This document shows positions 27,375-38,571 of a stretch of DNA of 64,000 nucleotides, in pieces. The notes under the pieces were generated by a model that did not search any database, had not been told where the DNA came from, and was given only the letters and a program-made list of their open reading frames with translations. Numbering within the stretch: the first letter of the stretch is position 1; every line of letters starts with the position of its first letter. Origin of the DNA: Bacillus tuaregi (GTDB lineage Bacteria > Bacillota > Bacilli > Bacillales > Cytobacillaceae); assembly GCF_900104575.1 (NCBI RefSeq), contig NZ_LT629731.1, positions 2,987,805-3,051,804 of the forward strand. Direction: 5' to 3'. The translations under genes and the position numbers were made by a program.

Positions 27375-27881
27375 TTACGCCTCCTTTCGCGGCTCGGCTT
27401 TACCTAAGTACAGTAAACCGTCTTTTTCTTTAAATGGATATTCATCCAATCGTGCAATCGGTGGTGTACCTGGAATGTTTTTACCATCCTTTGAATACAG
27501 TCCCCCATGACATGGACAGTAAAAATGATCTGGATGAGACTTGTCCGTATTCCAGTCAACCGTACAGCCTAAATGTTTACATACTGGAGAAAGGGCAATA
27601 ATCTCGCCTTTATCGTCTTTATAGACCCAAGCTGAATTCGTTACCTCTGACTCATACCAAGCATCCTTCTGTGTGAAAGCGAAGTCCACTCGTGTAGGAA
27701 CATTAGTAATTTCACTAACTTTCTGTGGTGTTGCGATAAAATCGCCGCCGCTTGTATGCTTTAATACTGGATCAACAGCAAATCGAACCATTGGCATTAG
27801 CATTCCAGCAGCCATAAATCCACCCACACCTGTTAATGTATAATTTAGGAACTGACGTCTAGACACATGATTTTTGCTCAT
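27375..27881 (-). CDS. qcrA: Menaquinol:cytochrome c reductase Rieske iron-sulphur subunit
   Basis: 168 residues. The N-terminus has a twin-arginine signal-anchor (SRRQFLNY, then a hydrophobic stretch 12-32). The 2Fe-2S ligands are in CKHLGC and CPCHGG, with a disulphide formed by the second Cys of each pair. It takes electrons from menaquinol on the outer face of the membrane. GGGGGGGGAG precedes the ATG. It is first in qcrABC and follows a good promoter. Confidence 0.96.
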   Translation of the reverse strand: MSKNHVSRRQFLNYTLTGVGGFMAAGMLMPMVRFAVDPVLKHTSGGDFIATPQKVSEITNVPTRVDFAFTQKDAWYESEVTNSAWVYKDDKGEIIALSPVCKHLGCTVDWNTDKSHPDHFYCPCHGGLYSKDGKNIPGTPPIARLDEYPFKEKDGLLYLGKAEPRKEA

Positions 27882-27942
27882 ATTTCTCCCCCCCCTTTAA
27901 AACAATTTTAAATTAACACAATTTTCATACTAGGACATACCA

Positions 27943-27971
27943 ATAATATATCAATATTTCAGTAAGGTCAA
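27943..27971 (-). promoter_or_regulatory. Sigma-A promoter of qcrABC
   Basis: TTGACC (27966-27971), 17 bases, TATTAT (27943-27948): 5/6 in each box. The start would be near 27936, about 55 bases before qcrA. Confidence 0.7.
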
Positions 27972-28061
27972 TATAATCAGAAAATATATGTAACTTTTAT
28001 CGCTTTTTTATTCACATTTTTCCATTTATATTTCATAATTTTCCATTTTTATACACAATTT

Positions 28062-28526
28062 TTATTCTATATTTTCCCATTTTTGGACAAATAAAGAGAT
28101 AAGTTGCTGAATCTGGTCTTTTAAAATAGTATTCCGGTATTGCTGGTCCATTTGCTGAAGCGGGATGGTTGGCAGCCATATTAGGGAACCGGTCAATTTC
28201 GCTTCAACAAGCTTCCAGTCACTATCAGAAGTTATGTAGACAATGTGCTTGAAGCCTTTAGCCATAAATTCCCTTTCCCATTTTAACAGGTCTTGAAGTG
28301 TAGCGTCTCCGTCTGTTGACTTTAAATAGTTAAACCCGGGTAGCATGATTAATCTTCCTCTAAACTGCCTCTCTAGCTGCACTGACAAGAGATTAATAAA
28401 CTCCGTCATTTCTGCTGTCTTTTTGATTTGTTCATCAAGTGCGACCGGATATAATGGCAATACAATCGTATCAACATATTCCTTCGCTTTGATGTACATA
28501 TCGATGTCTTCGCTCGTCCACTTCAT
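28062..28526 (-). CDS. ypiF: DUF2487 family protein YpiF
   Basis: 154 residues from the ATG at 28526 (M-K-W-T-S-E-D-I), chosen because GGAGTG lies 6 bases before it. The protein is soluble; conserved features are the early VDTIVLPLYPVAL segment, RGRLIMLPGFNYL near residue 75 and the C-terminal WLPTIPLQQM. This fits YpiF/DUF2487, of unknown function. It lies between ypiB and qcrA as in B. subtilis. A terminator separates it from ypiB. Confidence 0.78.
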   Translation of the reverse strand: MKWTSEDIDMYIKAKEYVDTIVLPLYPVALDEQIKKTAEMTEFINLLSVQLERQFRGRLIMLPGFNYLKSTDGDATLQDLLKWEREFMAKGFKHIVYITSDSDWKLVEAKLTGSLIWLPTIPLQQMDQQYRNTILKDQIQQLISLFVQKWENIE

Positions 28527-28634
28527 TCTCTTCACTCCATCTCTTTCAATTTCTTACTATTCTAACATGTTGAAAAAAAATGTCTAGAAGTCTTTGACAC
28601 CCCAGCTTCGCCATTTAGCATCGTTTTGGACAAA

Positions 28635-28660
28635 ATAAAAAGACCTGTCACCTACAGGCC
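28635..28660 (-). terminator. Terminator after ypiB
   Basis: On the minus strand GGCCTGT-AGGTG-ACAGGTC (28660 to 28642) is followed by TTTTTATTTT. Confidence 0.8.
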
Positions 28661-28668
28661 TCAAATGG

Positions 28669-29211
28669 TTATATATTAAATTTTTTCAACTGTTCTGTTA
28701 ACTTTTTAAATGCACTTTCATCATTATTGTCTAATGCCTCGTCAATTTGTTTGACAAGCTTTTCTTTCTGAAACCGCTTAATACTTGAGGAAAGAAAGTC
28801 TTCCGCCATTAACCGCTCTTTTTCACTTATCTGCAGGTTCTTCGGCATATATGGGTTTTCTTCTAATACGGCTGCAAATTGCGGAGCCTGAAAGGAAGCA
28901 TGAAAATTAAGTTGAATAAAAATATCCTCATCTCGATTTAATCGGATGTCATGAAATGATTTTTCCGCATCTGTTGTCATCACATTTTCTTTATAGAAAC
29001 GAAATGGGACATCATCCACACAATGTGTGGACATGACAATTCCCCGTGGACAAAATTGAGCTTGTTCAACAAAGTGTACCTTTTCCATAAGTTGATCATG
29101 ACTCATTAAATAGTTCAAAATCCAAACACATTCACGTCTTTTTAATTGATAATGATTGAGAAACCAACGAATAAATTCCTTTTTCTCATTGACAGATACA
29201 GGGGCGCTCAT
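28669..29211 (-). CDS. ypiB: UPF0302 family protein YpiB
   Basis: 180 residues from the ATG at 29211, with GAGGAGGGA about 7 bases upstream; B. subtilis YpiB is 179. Soluble, with the conserved core [26 protein letters not shown]-like start (residues 10-35) and a DD-PFRFYK block. It belongs to the UPF0302/YpiB family with a helical IDEAL-type C-terminal tail ([12 protein letters not shown], about 160-171); IDEAL elements also occur in other Bacillus regulators. No precise function is known. It follows ypiA by 39 bases. Confidence 0.82.
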   Translation of the reverse strand: MSAPVSVNEKKEFIRWFLNHYQLKRRECVWILNYLMSHDQLMEKVHFVEQAQFCPRGIVMSTHCVDDVPFRFYKENVMTTDAEKSFHDIRLNRDEDIFIQLNFHASFQAPQFAAVLEENPYMPKNLQISEKERLMAEDFLSSSIKRFQKEKLVKQIDEALDNNDESAFKKLTEQLKKFNI

Positions 29212-29250
29212 GTTGATTCCCTCCTCTGCTTTCAGCAAATTTTATCCTAA

Positions 29251-30516
29251 TTATCTAACGTCATCTGTTAGTCTTTGCCACACGTCTTGAAATTCTGTAT
29301 TGCTTGGATCAAGCTTTATTAGTCTATTAAACACTTCGACAGCCTGTTCTCTTTTTCCTTCTTCAATTAAAAAATAACCATAGTCCACTAAAAAGTCCAT
29401 ACTGTCTTTATAAAAATTATATGCGTTTTCATAGCTGTTTAATGCCTGTGAAAAATTTTCCAGATTTTGATGAGCTACAGCTGCATCCCATAAAAATTGT
29501 GTTTCAATTTCGCCCCCCTCTTCCATTATATGAACAATTTCAAGAACGTCCTCCCATCTTTCCTGATGAAGCAGCAGCTTATTTAATGTCAAGGCAGCAT
29601 CTGTAAGTTCAGGATCAAGAGCGATCGCCTCACGAAGCATTTTCTCTGCTTCTTCCTCCTTACCCATTTTCAATGCCAATTTTCCGGCATAAAAATATAA
29701 ATCCTTATTATATTCATCATACTGAATTCCTTCTATTAGAGTCTGAAAACCCTTTTCCGGATCCTCTTCTCTTTCGTACGCACGAGCTAAATTCATATAC
29801 AATGAATAATACTCAGGATCCAGTTCCTTTAATTCACTGAATTTTTCTATTGCTTTGCCATTATAACCTGCCTGTAAGGCTGTAAAGCCATAATTAAAAA
29901 GCGTATTAATCTCTAATTTATTTTCTAAAGCTCTTTCATAATAAGGTAGTGCCTCTTCAAATGCCCCGCCAGCACTGATGGCATCGGCCATTCTTTGATT
30001 CACATCCACTCCACCAATTTCATTTCTTGTTTCCAGTACATGTTCATAGCATTTTATCGCATGAGTAAATTTCCCTTCCTCAGCATAAAGCTCACCAAGG
30101 GCAAAATCAATAATAACCTCTTCCGGAAGCATCGTCTTTGCTTTTAGCAGTTTTTGCTCACTGACCTCGTATAGACCCTGCATTTGGTATAAATCGGCCA
30201 ACAAGACGAGTGATTCTGGAAAGCTTGAATCCTGCGCATCGATTTTTTCCAATTCCAGAATTGCTTCCTCTTCTTTTCCAAGCTCAATTAATGTTTCCGC
30301 TAATAGAACAAGGATTTCACCCTCTTCCGGATAGATATTGAGCAGATATTCGAACAAGCTCTTTGCTTCCTCTAAAAAACCGTATTGGAAAAGCTCCTCC
30401 CCTAAGAGAAATCTTTCCTCATTCGAGCCGGCATTAAGAATTTTCTCATAGCCCTTTAGTGCCTCTTCATGTTGACCATTTTCTAATTGTGTAATTATTT
30501 TATTAACTGATTCCAT
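29251..30516 (-). CDS. ypiA: TPR-repeat protein YpiA
   Basis: 421 residues composed almost wholly of tetratricopeptide repeats: units such as EEAKSLFEYLLNIYPEEGEIL, ALPYYERALENK, KAIEKFSELKELDPEYYSLY and QAVEVFNRLIKLDPSN recur roughly every 34 residues. TPR arrays act as protein-binding scaffolds; the partners of YpiA are unknown. It is acidic and cytosolic. AAAGGG precedes the ATG. The neighbours are ypiB and the amidohydrolase-like gene. Confidence 0.88.
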   Translation of the reverse strand: MESVNKIITQLENGQHEEALKGYEKILNAGSNEERFLLGEELFQYGFLEEAKSLFEYLLNIYPEEGEILVLLAETLIELGKEEEAILELEKIDAQDSSFPESLVLLADLYQMQGLYEVSEQKLLKAKTMLPEEVIIDFALGELYAEEGKFTHAIKCYEHVLETRNEIGGVDVNQRMADAISAGGAFEEALPYYERALENKLEINTLFNYGFTALQAGYNGKAIEKFSELKELDPEYYSLYMNLARAYEREEDPEKGFQTLIEGIQYDEYNKDLYFYAGKLALKMGKEEEAEKMLREAIALDPELTDAALTLNKLLLHQERWEDVLEIVHIMEEGGEIETQFLWDAAVAHQNLENFSQALNSYENAYNFYKDSMDFLVDYGYFLIEEGKREQAVEVFNRLIKLDPSNTEFQDVWQRLTDDVR

Positions 30517-30578
30517 ATTTAAGACCCTTTCTATTTAAAAAGCGTAAAATACCCATGTTCATTATTATAGATGAGCTT

Positions 30579-31466
30579 TTAAGATTGTAATTTGATATTT
30601 ATATTTTCACCGCACCCGGGCTGAAAGAAAACCTGCTTTCCAGCCCTGATTACCTTCCCTTTATGGACCGTTACTAGTAATTTTTCTTCAGCTGGTTCAA
30701 AAAGTGTACTCCCATCCAATCGTGAGATACTGCTGTATTCATATAGATTATAGCTTACTTCCCTGCCCTGTTGAATGGATGCCTTTACGGGATAAAGCTT
30801 GATTTTAGCCAGCTCCACCTCTTTGATTGGAAATTGATGAGGAATTTCATCCTCGAGTGACGGAAGCTTTTCTTTTTTCGTAACTTTTTGCCATAAAGCT
30901 TTGACCTGCTTCAATTCTTTTCTGTTATATTCTCTGGGGAAAATCGGTATTAAAGGACTATTCAACGGAAACATGGCTTCCCTAATCCAACCCCACGGTA
31001 AAGTCTCTAACTCTTCCTTATTTTTAATATCAACAAAAACAGCAGGAATTCCTTTCTGTTTACATTTTCTCATAAAACTTGGTGTTAATAAACGAATAGG
31101 AATCTTGACCCCGAGCAGATAATCAATCGGGGAGTTTAACAACCCCTTTTCACCTAGCATCAGCTTATTTCCCAGCTCGTACTCATAATCGATGCTTACA
31201 TAGGTCAAAAGGATTGTACAGCCTTTCATAATGAAATGACTAGAATAATAATCCTTTTGTCGCTGAAATGATTCATCGACAGGGATTTGTGTATCAAATA
31301 TAGCATATGTGGGTGTCATAATATAAGATTCTGCATTCATTCTCATAAACCTGTATTTTTCTAGAGATGATTTTATATAAGCAACCTTATTTTGTTCAAT
31401 CATAAGGCTTGTCCGGTCCAGTTGTCCATTTATTAACCTATTTACATTCTCAATTATATACGCCAT
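30579..31466 (-). CDS. Unrecognised protein resembling a degenerate amidohydrolase
   Basis: 295 residues from the ATG at 31466, with GAGGTGA 5 bases upstream. I do not recognise a named family. The N-terminus (about 15-60) reads like the composite beta-domain of imidazolonepropionase or dihydroorotase-type amidohydrolases: LMIEQNKVAYI, then ESYIMTPTYAIFDTQIP where active members have a TPG-F-ID-H-x-H pattern. The C-terminus (KLLVTVHKGKVIRAGKQVFF) also resembles the closing strands of that domain. The metal-binding His residues are absent and the barrel would be short. It lies between ypiA and aroA, an extra gene relative to B. subtilis. Confidence 0.65.
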   Translation of the reverse strand: MAYIIENVNRLINGQLDRTSLMIEQNKVAYIKSSLEKYRFMRMNAESYIMTPTYAIFDTQIPVDESFQRQKDYYSSHFIMKGCTILLTYVSIDYEYELGNKLMLGEKGLLNSPIDYLLGVKIPIRLLTPSFMRKCKQKGIPAVFVDIKNKEELETLPWGWIREAMFPLNSPLIPIFPREYNRKELKQVKALWQKVTKKEKLPSLEDEIPHQFPIKEVELAKIKLYPVKASIQQGREVSYNLYEYSSISRLDGSTLFEPAEEKLLVTVHKGKVIRAGKQVFFQPGCGENINIKLQS

Positions 31467-31535
31467 ATGCTCACCTCTATAACAGTCATATGACAAATTA
31501 TGAGGATGGAGCTTAAATTATTCATAGGTTAAAAT

Positions 31536-31581
31536 AAATACACAAAAAAACTGCATCGGCCTGCAGTTTTTTTGTGTATTT
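31536..31581. terminator. Terminator of the aro-tyr-his operon
   Basis: A perfect 20-bp stem (31536-31555 with 31562-31581) with core AAAAAAACTGCA around a TCGGCC loop. It ends the aroA transcript on the minus strand and overlaps the aroA stop. Confidence 0.88.
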
Positions 31582-32866
31582 ACATTAACTTTTCTAAATC
31601 TGTAAAAAATTGCGGATATGATACAGAAATAGCCTCTTTTTGTTCCAAACTTACATCCTGTTTACAAATAAGTGCCGCAACCGCCAGCATCATCCCAATC
31701 CGGTGATCTCCATGACTGGACACAACACCGCCAGCTAATTTATTCTTCCCTTTAATAATCATGCCGTCATCGGTTGCTGTAATGTCTGCACCCAGCTTTG
31801 ACAGTTCCTGTACGACTGTATCTATCCGATTTGTTTCCTTTACTTTTAATTCTTGTGCATCACGGATAACCGTTTCGCCTTCTGCCTGCGTAGCAAGCAA
31901 CGCGATAATCGGGATTTCATCAATTAGGCGCGGGATTAAGTCTCCACCAATGGTCGTCCCTTTTAAATGCGACGTTCTTATGGTAATATCGCCGACTGGT
32001 TCTGTTTGCTCTGCCACTAGAGGTTCAATTGTCATGTCAGCACCCATTTCCAACATAACATCAATAATACCTGTTCTCGTTGGATTTAAGCCAACATTTT
32101 TCAAAGTAATGCAACTATTAGGCACAATCGCTCCGGCAACCAGGAAAAAGGCCGCAGATGAAATATCGCCAGGAACCTTAATATTCGTTCCTTTTAGGAC
32201 CTGACCACCACGGACTGAAACAGACAGACCATTTTCCTCTACAGTACCGCTAAATTGCCTGATCATTCGCTCGGTATGGTCTCGAGATTTCTCTGGTTCA
32301 ACTACTGTTGTAATACCATCTGCCTGGAGACCAGCAAGTAAAATAGCCGACTTTACTTGGGCACTGGCTACAGGTGACGCATACTCAATACCAGAGATTC
32401 CTCCACCGCGAATGGACAATGGCGTATACTCACCAAATTGTCTACCTTCAATTTTTGCCCCCATACTACTAAGCGGCTTGGTCACTCTTGTCATGGGCCT
32501 TTTACCAATTGATTCGTCACCGATAAGAGTGGTATGAAAAGGACGTCCGGCCAATATTCCCATCAATAGGCGGATTGTCGTTCCTGAATTTCCAACATTC
32601 AGCACTTCTTTTGGCTCCACCAGGCCATCCCAGCCTTTCCCATGGATAACCATTTGATCGGCTGTTTCCTCAATTTCTACTCCAAGCTGCCTAAAACAAG
32701 AAACCGTGCTTAAACAATCTTCCCCCATTAAAAAACCCGTAACAGTTGTGACACCTTCCGCCACAGCACCAAACATAACAGATCGATGGGAAATAGATTT
32801 ATCTCCAGGGACAATGATATCCCCCTTTAATGAAGTAATATTTGTTTTCAATGTATGTTTACCCAT
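31580..32866 (-). CDS. aroA: 3-phosphoshikimate 1-carboxyvinyltransferase (EPSP synthase)
   Basis: 428 residues from the ATG at 32866, equal to the B. subtilis enzyme (there called AroE). It joins phosphoenolpyruvate and shikimate 3-phosphate. Substrate-binding segments are visible: PGDKSISHR near residue 22, [14 protein letters not shown] near 90, [11 protein letters not shown] near 200 and [10 protein letters not shown] near the C-terminus. GAGGGGG precedes the start. It is the last gene of the aroC-aroB-hisC-tyrA-aroA group and is followed by a strong terminator. Confidence 0.96.
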   Translation of the reverse strand: MGKHTLKTNITSLKGDIIVPGDKSISHRSVMFGAVAEGVTTVTGFLMGEDCLSTVSCFRQLGVEIEETADQMVIHGKGWDGLVEPKEVLNVGNSGTTIRLLMGILAGRPFHTTLIGDESIGKRPMTRVTKPLSSMGAKIEGRQFGEYTPLSIRGGGISGIEYASPVASAQVKSAILLAGLQADGITTVVEPEKSRDHTERMIRQFSGTVEENGLSVSVRGGQVLKGTNIKVPGDISSAAFFLVAGAIVPNSCITLKNVGLNPTRTGIIDVMLEMGADMTIEPLVAEQTEPVGDITIRTSHLKGTTIGGDLIPRLIDEIPIIALLATQAEGETVIRDAQELKVKETNRIDTVVQELSKLGADITATDDGMIIKGKNKLAGGVVSSHGDHRIGMMLAVAALICKQDVSLEQKEAISVSYPQFFTDLEKLM

Positions 32867-32895
32867 CTTTTCCCCCTCTTTAATCTCGATCAAAT

Positions 32896-34002
32896 TTAAG
32901 GACCAGTTGAAGTTTCAAAGCTTGTATAGTGTTCAATACAAGCTTTTGCACGAAGACGATCATGCTCTGTTTGAAAACTAATGACAAGTACGCCAATAAT
33001 ATCTTCCCTTGTTTCCCTAATTTGAATATTCGTAATGCTGATTTCCTCTTTCGCCAGATACCCAGTTATTTCAGAAACAACACCGGGGTAATCAGGCACA
33101 TCCACGAACAAATCATAAAAGGCTGGAATAGCTCCCATTTGTTTTTGCGGTAGTTCATCCCTGAACTTTTTGGCACTTTCAAAATAACGATAAATTTTTT
33201 CACCATCCTGCTCCTTAAGCATCTCAGCCACTTCTTTCATTTCTTGCTGCCAATCTGAAAGAAGCAGAAGCAAAGTATCTTTATTATGAAGAAGAATATC
33301 TCTCCACATTGTCGGACTGCTAGAAGCAATCCTAGTAATATCACGGAAACCTCCTGCAGCCAAGCGCGTAACTAGACTTTGCCCTTGACTGGTCTTTTCA
33401 GCCTGATGGACTAAGGAGGCAGCAATAATATGCGGAAAATGACTGATGATTCCTGTTAAATAATCATGTTCTTCAGGAGAAGTTACAATGAATTTTGCCT
33501 TCGTTCCTTTCAGCCACAACTTCAGCAATTCAATTTTCTCCTCTGGCATATGTTTTTCCGGAGTTAATAGATAAAAGGCATTTTCAAACAAGAGCTCTCT
33601 AGCAGCGGATACACCGCTTTTATGGGAGCCTGCCATCGGATGTCCTCCGATAAAAGTAATGCCTTTGGCAGTTAGTTTATCTGCCCTTTTAACAATTTCG
33701 GCTTTTGTACTTCCCGCATCACTGATTATCACTGTTTCCTTTAACGGCAATTCTGCGAGAAGCTCTAGTATTCTCTCAGTCACTTGTACAGGTGTTGTAA
33801 TTAATATTAAATCAGCTTCCTTTGCTCCCTCTTCAATGCTGCCTGCTATGCAGTCAACAACGCCCAGCATCTTCGCCAATTTTCCCTGCTCCTCATTGAT
33901 GTCATACCCTGTAATCTGGCAGCCTTGATGCTGCCCCTTTATACACAATGCGAGAGAACCGCCTATTAGGCCTAAGCCAATCACGAATACACGGCCTTTC
34001 AA
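32896..34002 (-). CDS. tyrA: Prephenate dehydrogenase with ACT domain
   Basis: 368 residues. It oxidises prephenate to 4-hydroxyphenylpyruvate, leading to tyrosine. The NAD-binding fold is [13 protein letters not shown] (6-18). The catalytic His is likely in the [15 protein letters not shown] segment. A C-terminal ACT domain (about 295-360, [31 protein letters not shown]) is the probable tyrosine-feedback site. The start is a TTG with GGGGATG upstream. It lies between hisC and aroA. Confidence 0.94.
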   Translation of the reverse strand: MKGRVFVIGLGLIGGSLALCIKGQHQGCQITGYDINEEQGKLAKMLGVVDCIAGSIEEGAKEADLILITTPVQVTERILELLAELPLKETVIISDAGSTKAEIVKRADKLTAKGITFIGGHPMAGSHKSGVSAARELLFENAFYLLTPEKHMPEEKIELLKLWLKGTKAKFIVTSPEEHDYLTGIISHFPHIIAASLVHQAEKTSQGQSLVTRLAAGGFRDITRIASSSPTMWRDILLHNKDTLLLLLSDWQQEMKEVAEMLKEQDGEKIYRYFESAKKFRDELPQKQMGAIPAFYDLFVDVPDYPGVVSEITGYLAKEEISITNIQIRETREDIIGVLVISFQTEHDRLRAKACIEHYTSFETSTGP

Positions 34003-34051
34003 ACCGGATCATCCCCTTATCCATCGCATTGTTAACATCAGCATCGTTCCT

Positions 34052-35155
34052 TTATTTCGTTACAGATGCATTCTCTGCTAAATATTGTTTCATTGCGTGT
34101 ATGACTCCATTGTTCTCCTCGGCAGACCCTACAGTCACCCTAACAGAAGAAGCATAGCCTAAAGCATTGCCTGAACGAACAATATAGCCTTTCTTAAGCA
34201 AATATTGAAATACTTCATCACCGCTCGTTCCAAAATCGATGAGAATGAAATTAGCCTGTGAAGGGAAATAGTGTAATTTATGTTCTTCACAAAATTGCTC
34301 GAACTGTGCCATTCCCTCGCGGTTTTTCTGCCTGCAATGAACTACATATTCTTGATCATCGATCGCTGCAACGGCAGCAATCTGCCCTAATGTATTGACG
34401 TTAAAAGGTTCTCTGGCAGGTTCAAGAACACGAATAATGTCTTGATGTGCTATTCCATAGCCAACACGCAAGCTGGCAATGCCATATATTTTAGAGAATG
34501 TTCTTAACACAATTAGATTTCTATATTCGTTTACAAAGTCTTCCGCATTATAAAAATCATCAGCAACTACATAATCATGGTAGGCATCATCAATGACAAC
34601 CAAGGTCTCCTTTGGTACCTTATTAAGAAACGCAGTCATATTCTCCTTTGAAATATAGACTCCTGTCGGGTTATTGGGACTACATACCCAAACAACAGCT
34701 GTATTCTCATCAATTGCCTTTACCATTGACTCAAGGTCATGTTCCCCGTCAAGTAACGGTATTTCTCTAACCTCGGCTCCATCGATAATAGCATTATGCT
34801 TATATTGTGAGAAAGTAGGACTAGCCATAACGGTATTTTTTCCTGGCATTAGAAAAGCACGGGAAATAATCTGAATTAAGTTATCAGCCCCATTTCCGAA
34901 TATTAACTGCTCTTCATTGATATTTAAAAACTCCGCAACAGCAGTACGTAAATTCGTTGCATAACCGTCAGGATAGATAGCAAACGAAGTAAGTGCTGAT
35001 TTTAGTGCAGTGACAACCTTTGGTGATGTACCAAATGGATTCTCATTTGATGCCAGTTTTACAACCTTTTCAAGTCCATACTCTTTCTTAACAGATTCAA
35101 TTGGTCTGCCGGGTTTATACGGAGCCAATGACAATAATTGTTCTTTCCACTTCAT
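34052..35155 (-). CDS. hisC: Histidinol-phosphate / aromatic aminotransferase
   Basis: 367 residues from the ATG at 35155, with GAGGTGA 8 bases upstream. A class I/II PLP aminotransferase; K222 in RTFSKIYGIASLRVGYG binds the cofactor and D190 lies in VVIDDAYHDY. In B. subtilis the equivalent enzyme serves histidine synthesis and also the last step to Phe and Tyr, which explains its place beside tyrA. Here it directly follows aroB; the trp genes that normally lie upstream are absent. Confidence 0.94.
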   Translation of the reverse strand: MKWKEQLLSLAPYKPGRPIESVKKEYGLEKVVKLASNENPFGTSPKVVTALKSALTSFAIYPDGYATNLRTAVAEFLNINEEQLIFGNGADNLIQIISRAFLMPGKNTVMASPTFSQYKHNAIIDGAEVREIPLLDGEHDLESMVKAIDENTAVVWVCSPNNPTGVYISKENMTAFLNKVPKETLVVIDDAYHDYVVADDFYNAEDFVNEYRNLIVLRTFSKIYGIASLRVGYGIAHQDIIRVLEPAREPFNVNTLGQIAAVAAIDDQEYVVHCRQKNREGMAQFEQFCEEHKLHYFPSQANFILIDFGTSGDEVFQYLLKKGYIVRSGNALGYASSVRVTVGSAEENNGVIHAMKQYLAENASVTK

Positions 35156-35231
35156 AACAACATTCACCTCGTTCAATGATGATTTCTGATAAAGCTAAAT
35201 CCGGTCTTAAAAAAGATAATCTCCCTTATTA

Positions 35232-36299
35232 TTAAAAAAGACCCAATTCTAAAAGTATTTCCTTTTCTGATAATTCATAAAGTCCTGGCGAGCCAACTTT
35301 ATTTAGAAGCACCATTCGAATTTGTTGTCCGACTGATTTCTTATCACCCTTCATGCGTTCAACTAGACTTTCATAGGATAAACCTTCAGGCACCTTTGTT
35401 TGATAGCCTAGCTTCTCGACCCACTCATATAAGTCACTTATGTCAAATTCAAGACCGGCATACTTTTTACTTAATTGTAAAGCAAACAGCATTCCAATCA
35501 AGACCGCTTCACCATGTGTCATTTTCCCGTAGCCCATCTCAGCTTCAATTGCATGTCCAAGTGTATGTCCAAAGTTTAAATAAGCTCTTATTCCCGTCTC
35601 TTTTTCATCTTCAGCAACAATGGCACTTTTAATTTCAATTCCTCGCGCCAAAAACCGCTCTAACTCATCTCCAGTAATGTTATCTAAAGAGTTAATGTGA
35701 GCCTTTAGCCACTGATAAAAGGCAAGGTCTTGAATAAGACCGTGCTTTATCACTTCTGCAAAACCAGACCGTCTTTCATGTAGGGGCAGGCTTTTCAGAA
35801 AATCGATATCATAAATAACCGCTTCTGGCTGATAAAAGGAGCCAATCATATTTTTTCCTTCCGGGTGATTGATTGCTACTTTACCGCCAACAGCACTGTC
35901 ATGAGCCAAAATAGTAGTCGGAATTTGAATAAATGGAATTCCCCTCATAAAGGTGGCAGCAACAAAGCCGGATAAATCACCAACCGCTCCACCTCCTAAG
36001 GCAAGAATAAGGGAATGCCGGTCTAGCTTATATTTTAGTGCAGAAGTTAAGCACTCATAGTATACCTCAAATGTCTTAGCTTTCTCACCGCTTGGGACCT
36101 TTACCACTTCAGCCTGAAATTCAGCAATAGAATCAAGAATAACAGGGAGATAGAGCTCTCCTACTATCTCATCTGTTATTATTAGTATTTTCGTCACTGC
36201 CTTCTGTTTCTTAATTACTGCTGGAAGCTGCTGAATTACACCTTCACCGATATAGACAGGATACGCTTTTAAAGGAGTCTTAACTACATGCTCAATCAT
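35232..36299 (-). CDS. aroB: 3-dehydroquinate synthase
   Basis: 355 residues. An NAD- and zinc-dependent enzyme that closes the ring of DAHP in the second shikimate step. The dinucleotide loop GGGAVGDLSGFVAATFMRGI (about 100-119) and zinc ligands in EVIKHGLI and NFGHTLGHAIE, followed by HGEAV, are all present. The ATG overlaps the aroC stop by one base (TAATG), so translation is coupled. The downstream neighbour is hisC after 76 bases with no terminator. Confidence 0.96.
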   Translation of the reverse strand: MIEHVVKTPLKAYPVYIGEGVIQQLPAVIKKQKAVTKILIITDEIVGELYLPVILDSIAEFQAEVVKVPSGEKAKTFEVYYECLTSALKYKLDRHSLILALGGGAVGDLSGFVAATFMRGIPFIQIPTTILAHDSAVGGKVAINHPEGKNMIGSFYQPEAVIYDIDFLKSLPLHERRSGFAEVIKHGLIQDLAFYQWLKAHINSLDNITGDELERFLARGIEIKSAIVAEDEKETGIRAYLNFGHTLGHAIEAEMGYGKMTHGEAVLIGMLFALQLSKKYAGLEFDISDLYEWVEKLGYQTKVPEGLSYESLVERMKGDKKSVGQQIRMVLLNKVGSPGLYELSEKEILLELGLF

Positions 36300-37468
36300 T
36301 AAAATTCCCTCGCATAACTGCGTTGTTCAGCAATATTTTCCTTTAATGCATCAAAACGATCACTGTAGAATTGATCGACGATTGCCTGCGCTAGCTCCCA
36401 GGCAACTACATTTTCTGCGACAACCGATGCAGCTGGAACGGCACAGCTGTCAGAACGCTCCACACTTGCAGAAAACGGCTCTTTTGTGTCAATATCAACA
36501 CTTTGTAACGGCTTATAAAGTGTTGGGATAGGCTTCATTACACCTCTTACAACAATTGGCATGCCTGTAGACATCCCGCCTTCTAAACCGCCTAATCGAT
36601 TCGTTTTCCGGTAATAGCCTTTTTCCTCTTCCCAGGCGATTTCATCATGAACCTCACTGCCTGGTATATGAGCCGCTTCAAAGCCGATGCCAAATTCGAC
36701 ACCTTTAAAAGCATTGATAGAGCAAATGGCTGCAGCAAGCTTCGCATCCAGCTTTCGGTCGTAGTGAACATAACTGCCGACACCAGCCGGCATTCCTTCG
36801 ACAATCACCTCGACAATTCCACCAATTGAATCTCCGTTTTCCTTCGCAGTATCGATCGCTTTCATCATTTCCTTTTCTGCATCTGGATCAAGGCAGCGAA
36901 CCGGTGAATTTTCTGTTATTTCTCTTAAGCTTTGGATTGACTCGTAGCTTGATATAGCTGATTTAACTCCACCAATTTCCACAACATGTGAAGCTACTTC
37001 TATTCCTAGCAGCGATAACATTTTTTTCGCCACCGCTCCTGCAGCCACCCTTACGGTTGTTTCCCTTGCAGACGAGCGTTCCAATACATTTCTCATATCA
37101 CGGTGTCCATATTTTAAGGCACCATTTAAGTCAGCATGTCCAGGACGAGGACGGGTTACTTTTCTTTTTACTTCATCTGCATTCTCATCTATCGGGTCCG
37201 CCCCCATAATCTTGGTCCAATGCTTCCAGTCATTGTTCTCAACCACCAGTGCCACTGGTGACCCAAGCGTTAAACCATGTCTTACACCACTTGTAATTGC
37301 AGCGGTATCTTTTTCAATCTGCATTCGACGCCCACGTCCATACCCTTTCTGTCTCCTAGCAAGCTGAACATTTATATCCTCTTGCAACAACGGCATTCCC
37401 GCAGGTAAACCTTCAATAATTGTTGTTAATTGGGGTCCATGTGATTCCCCGGCAGTTAAATATCTCAT
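36299..37468 (-). CDS. aroC: Chorismate synthase
   Basis: 389 residues (AroF in B. subtilis naming). It makes chorismate from EPSP with reduced FMN. All signatures are present: GESHGPQL at the N-terminus, [26 protein letters not shown] in the middle, and the [20 protein letters not shown] segment towards the end. It is first of the aromatic gene group. No T-box or TRAP-like leader is seen in the 140 bases before it. Confidence 0.97.
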   Translation of the reverse strand: MRYLTAGESHGPQLTTIIEGLPAGMPLLQEDINVQLARRQKGYGRGRRMQIEKDTAAITSGVRHGLTLGSPVALVVENNDWKHWTKIMGADPIDENADEVKRKVTRPRPGHADLNGALKYGHRDMRNVLERSSARETTVRVAAGAVAKKMLSLLGIEVASHVVEIGGVKSAISSYESIQSLREITENSPVRCLDPDAEKEMMKAIDTAKENGDSIGGIVEVIVEGMPAGVGSYVHYDRKLDAKLAAAICSINAFKGVEFGIGFEAAHIPGSEVHDEIAWEEEKGYYRKTNRLGGLEGGMSTGMPIVVRGVMKPIPTLYKPLQSVDIDTKEPFSASVERSDSCAVPAASVVAENVVAWELAQAIVDQFYSDRFDALKENIAEQRSYAREF

Positions 37469-37609
37469 CTTCTTCTTTCTCCCTTCAACTCGTTAAAGGA
37501 TTATGTATCAATATAACATATGAATAAAAATTAGAATAGTAAGTTTTTAAAAAAATGATATGTTCATTAACTCCTTTGGCTTATTCATGAGCACATTGAT
37601 GCAATCCTA

Positions 37610-38410
<801 letters not shown>

Positions 38411-38542
38411 CTAGGATAACCTTAGTATAGCGGAAAAAGAGGAAATTGGAGACTATTTTATTTAAATTGTCTAAAAAAAGTTATACAACTATCACCAGTA
38501 ATGAGATTAAATAAATTCTCCATTGGATACGTTTACAAATTA

Positions 38543-38571
38543 AAAAACACTTGCATTTGCAAGTGTTTTTT
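38543..38571 (-). terminator. Terminator of ndk
   Basis: AAAAAACACTTGC-ATTT-GCAAGTGTTTTTT hairpin (stem 38543-38555 with 38559-38571), directly after the ndk stop on the minus strand. Confidence 0.85.
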
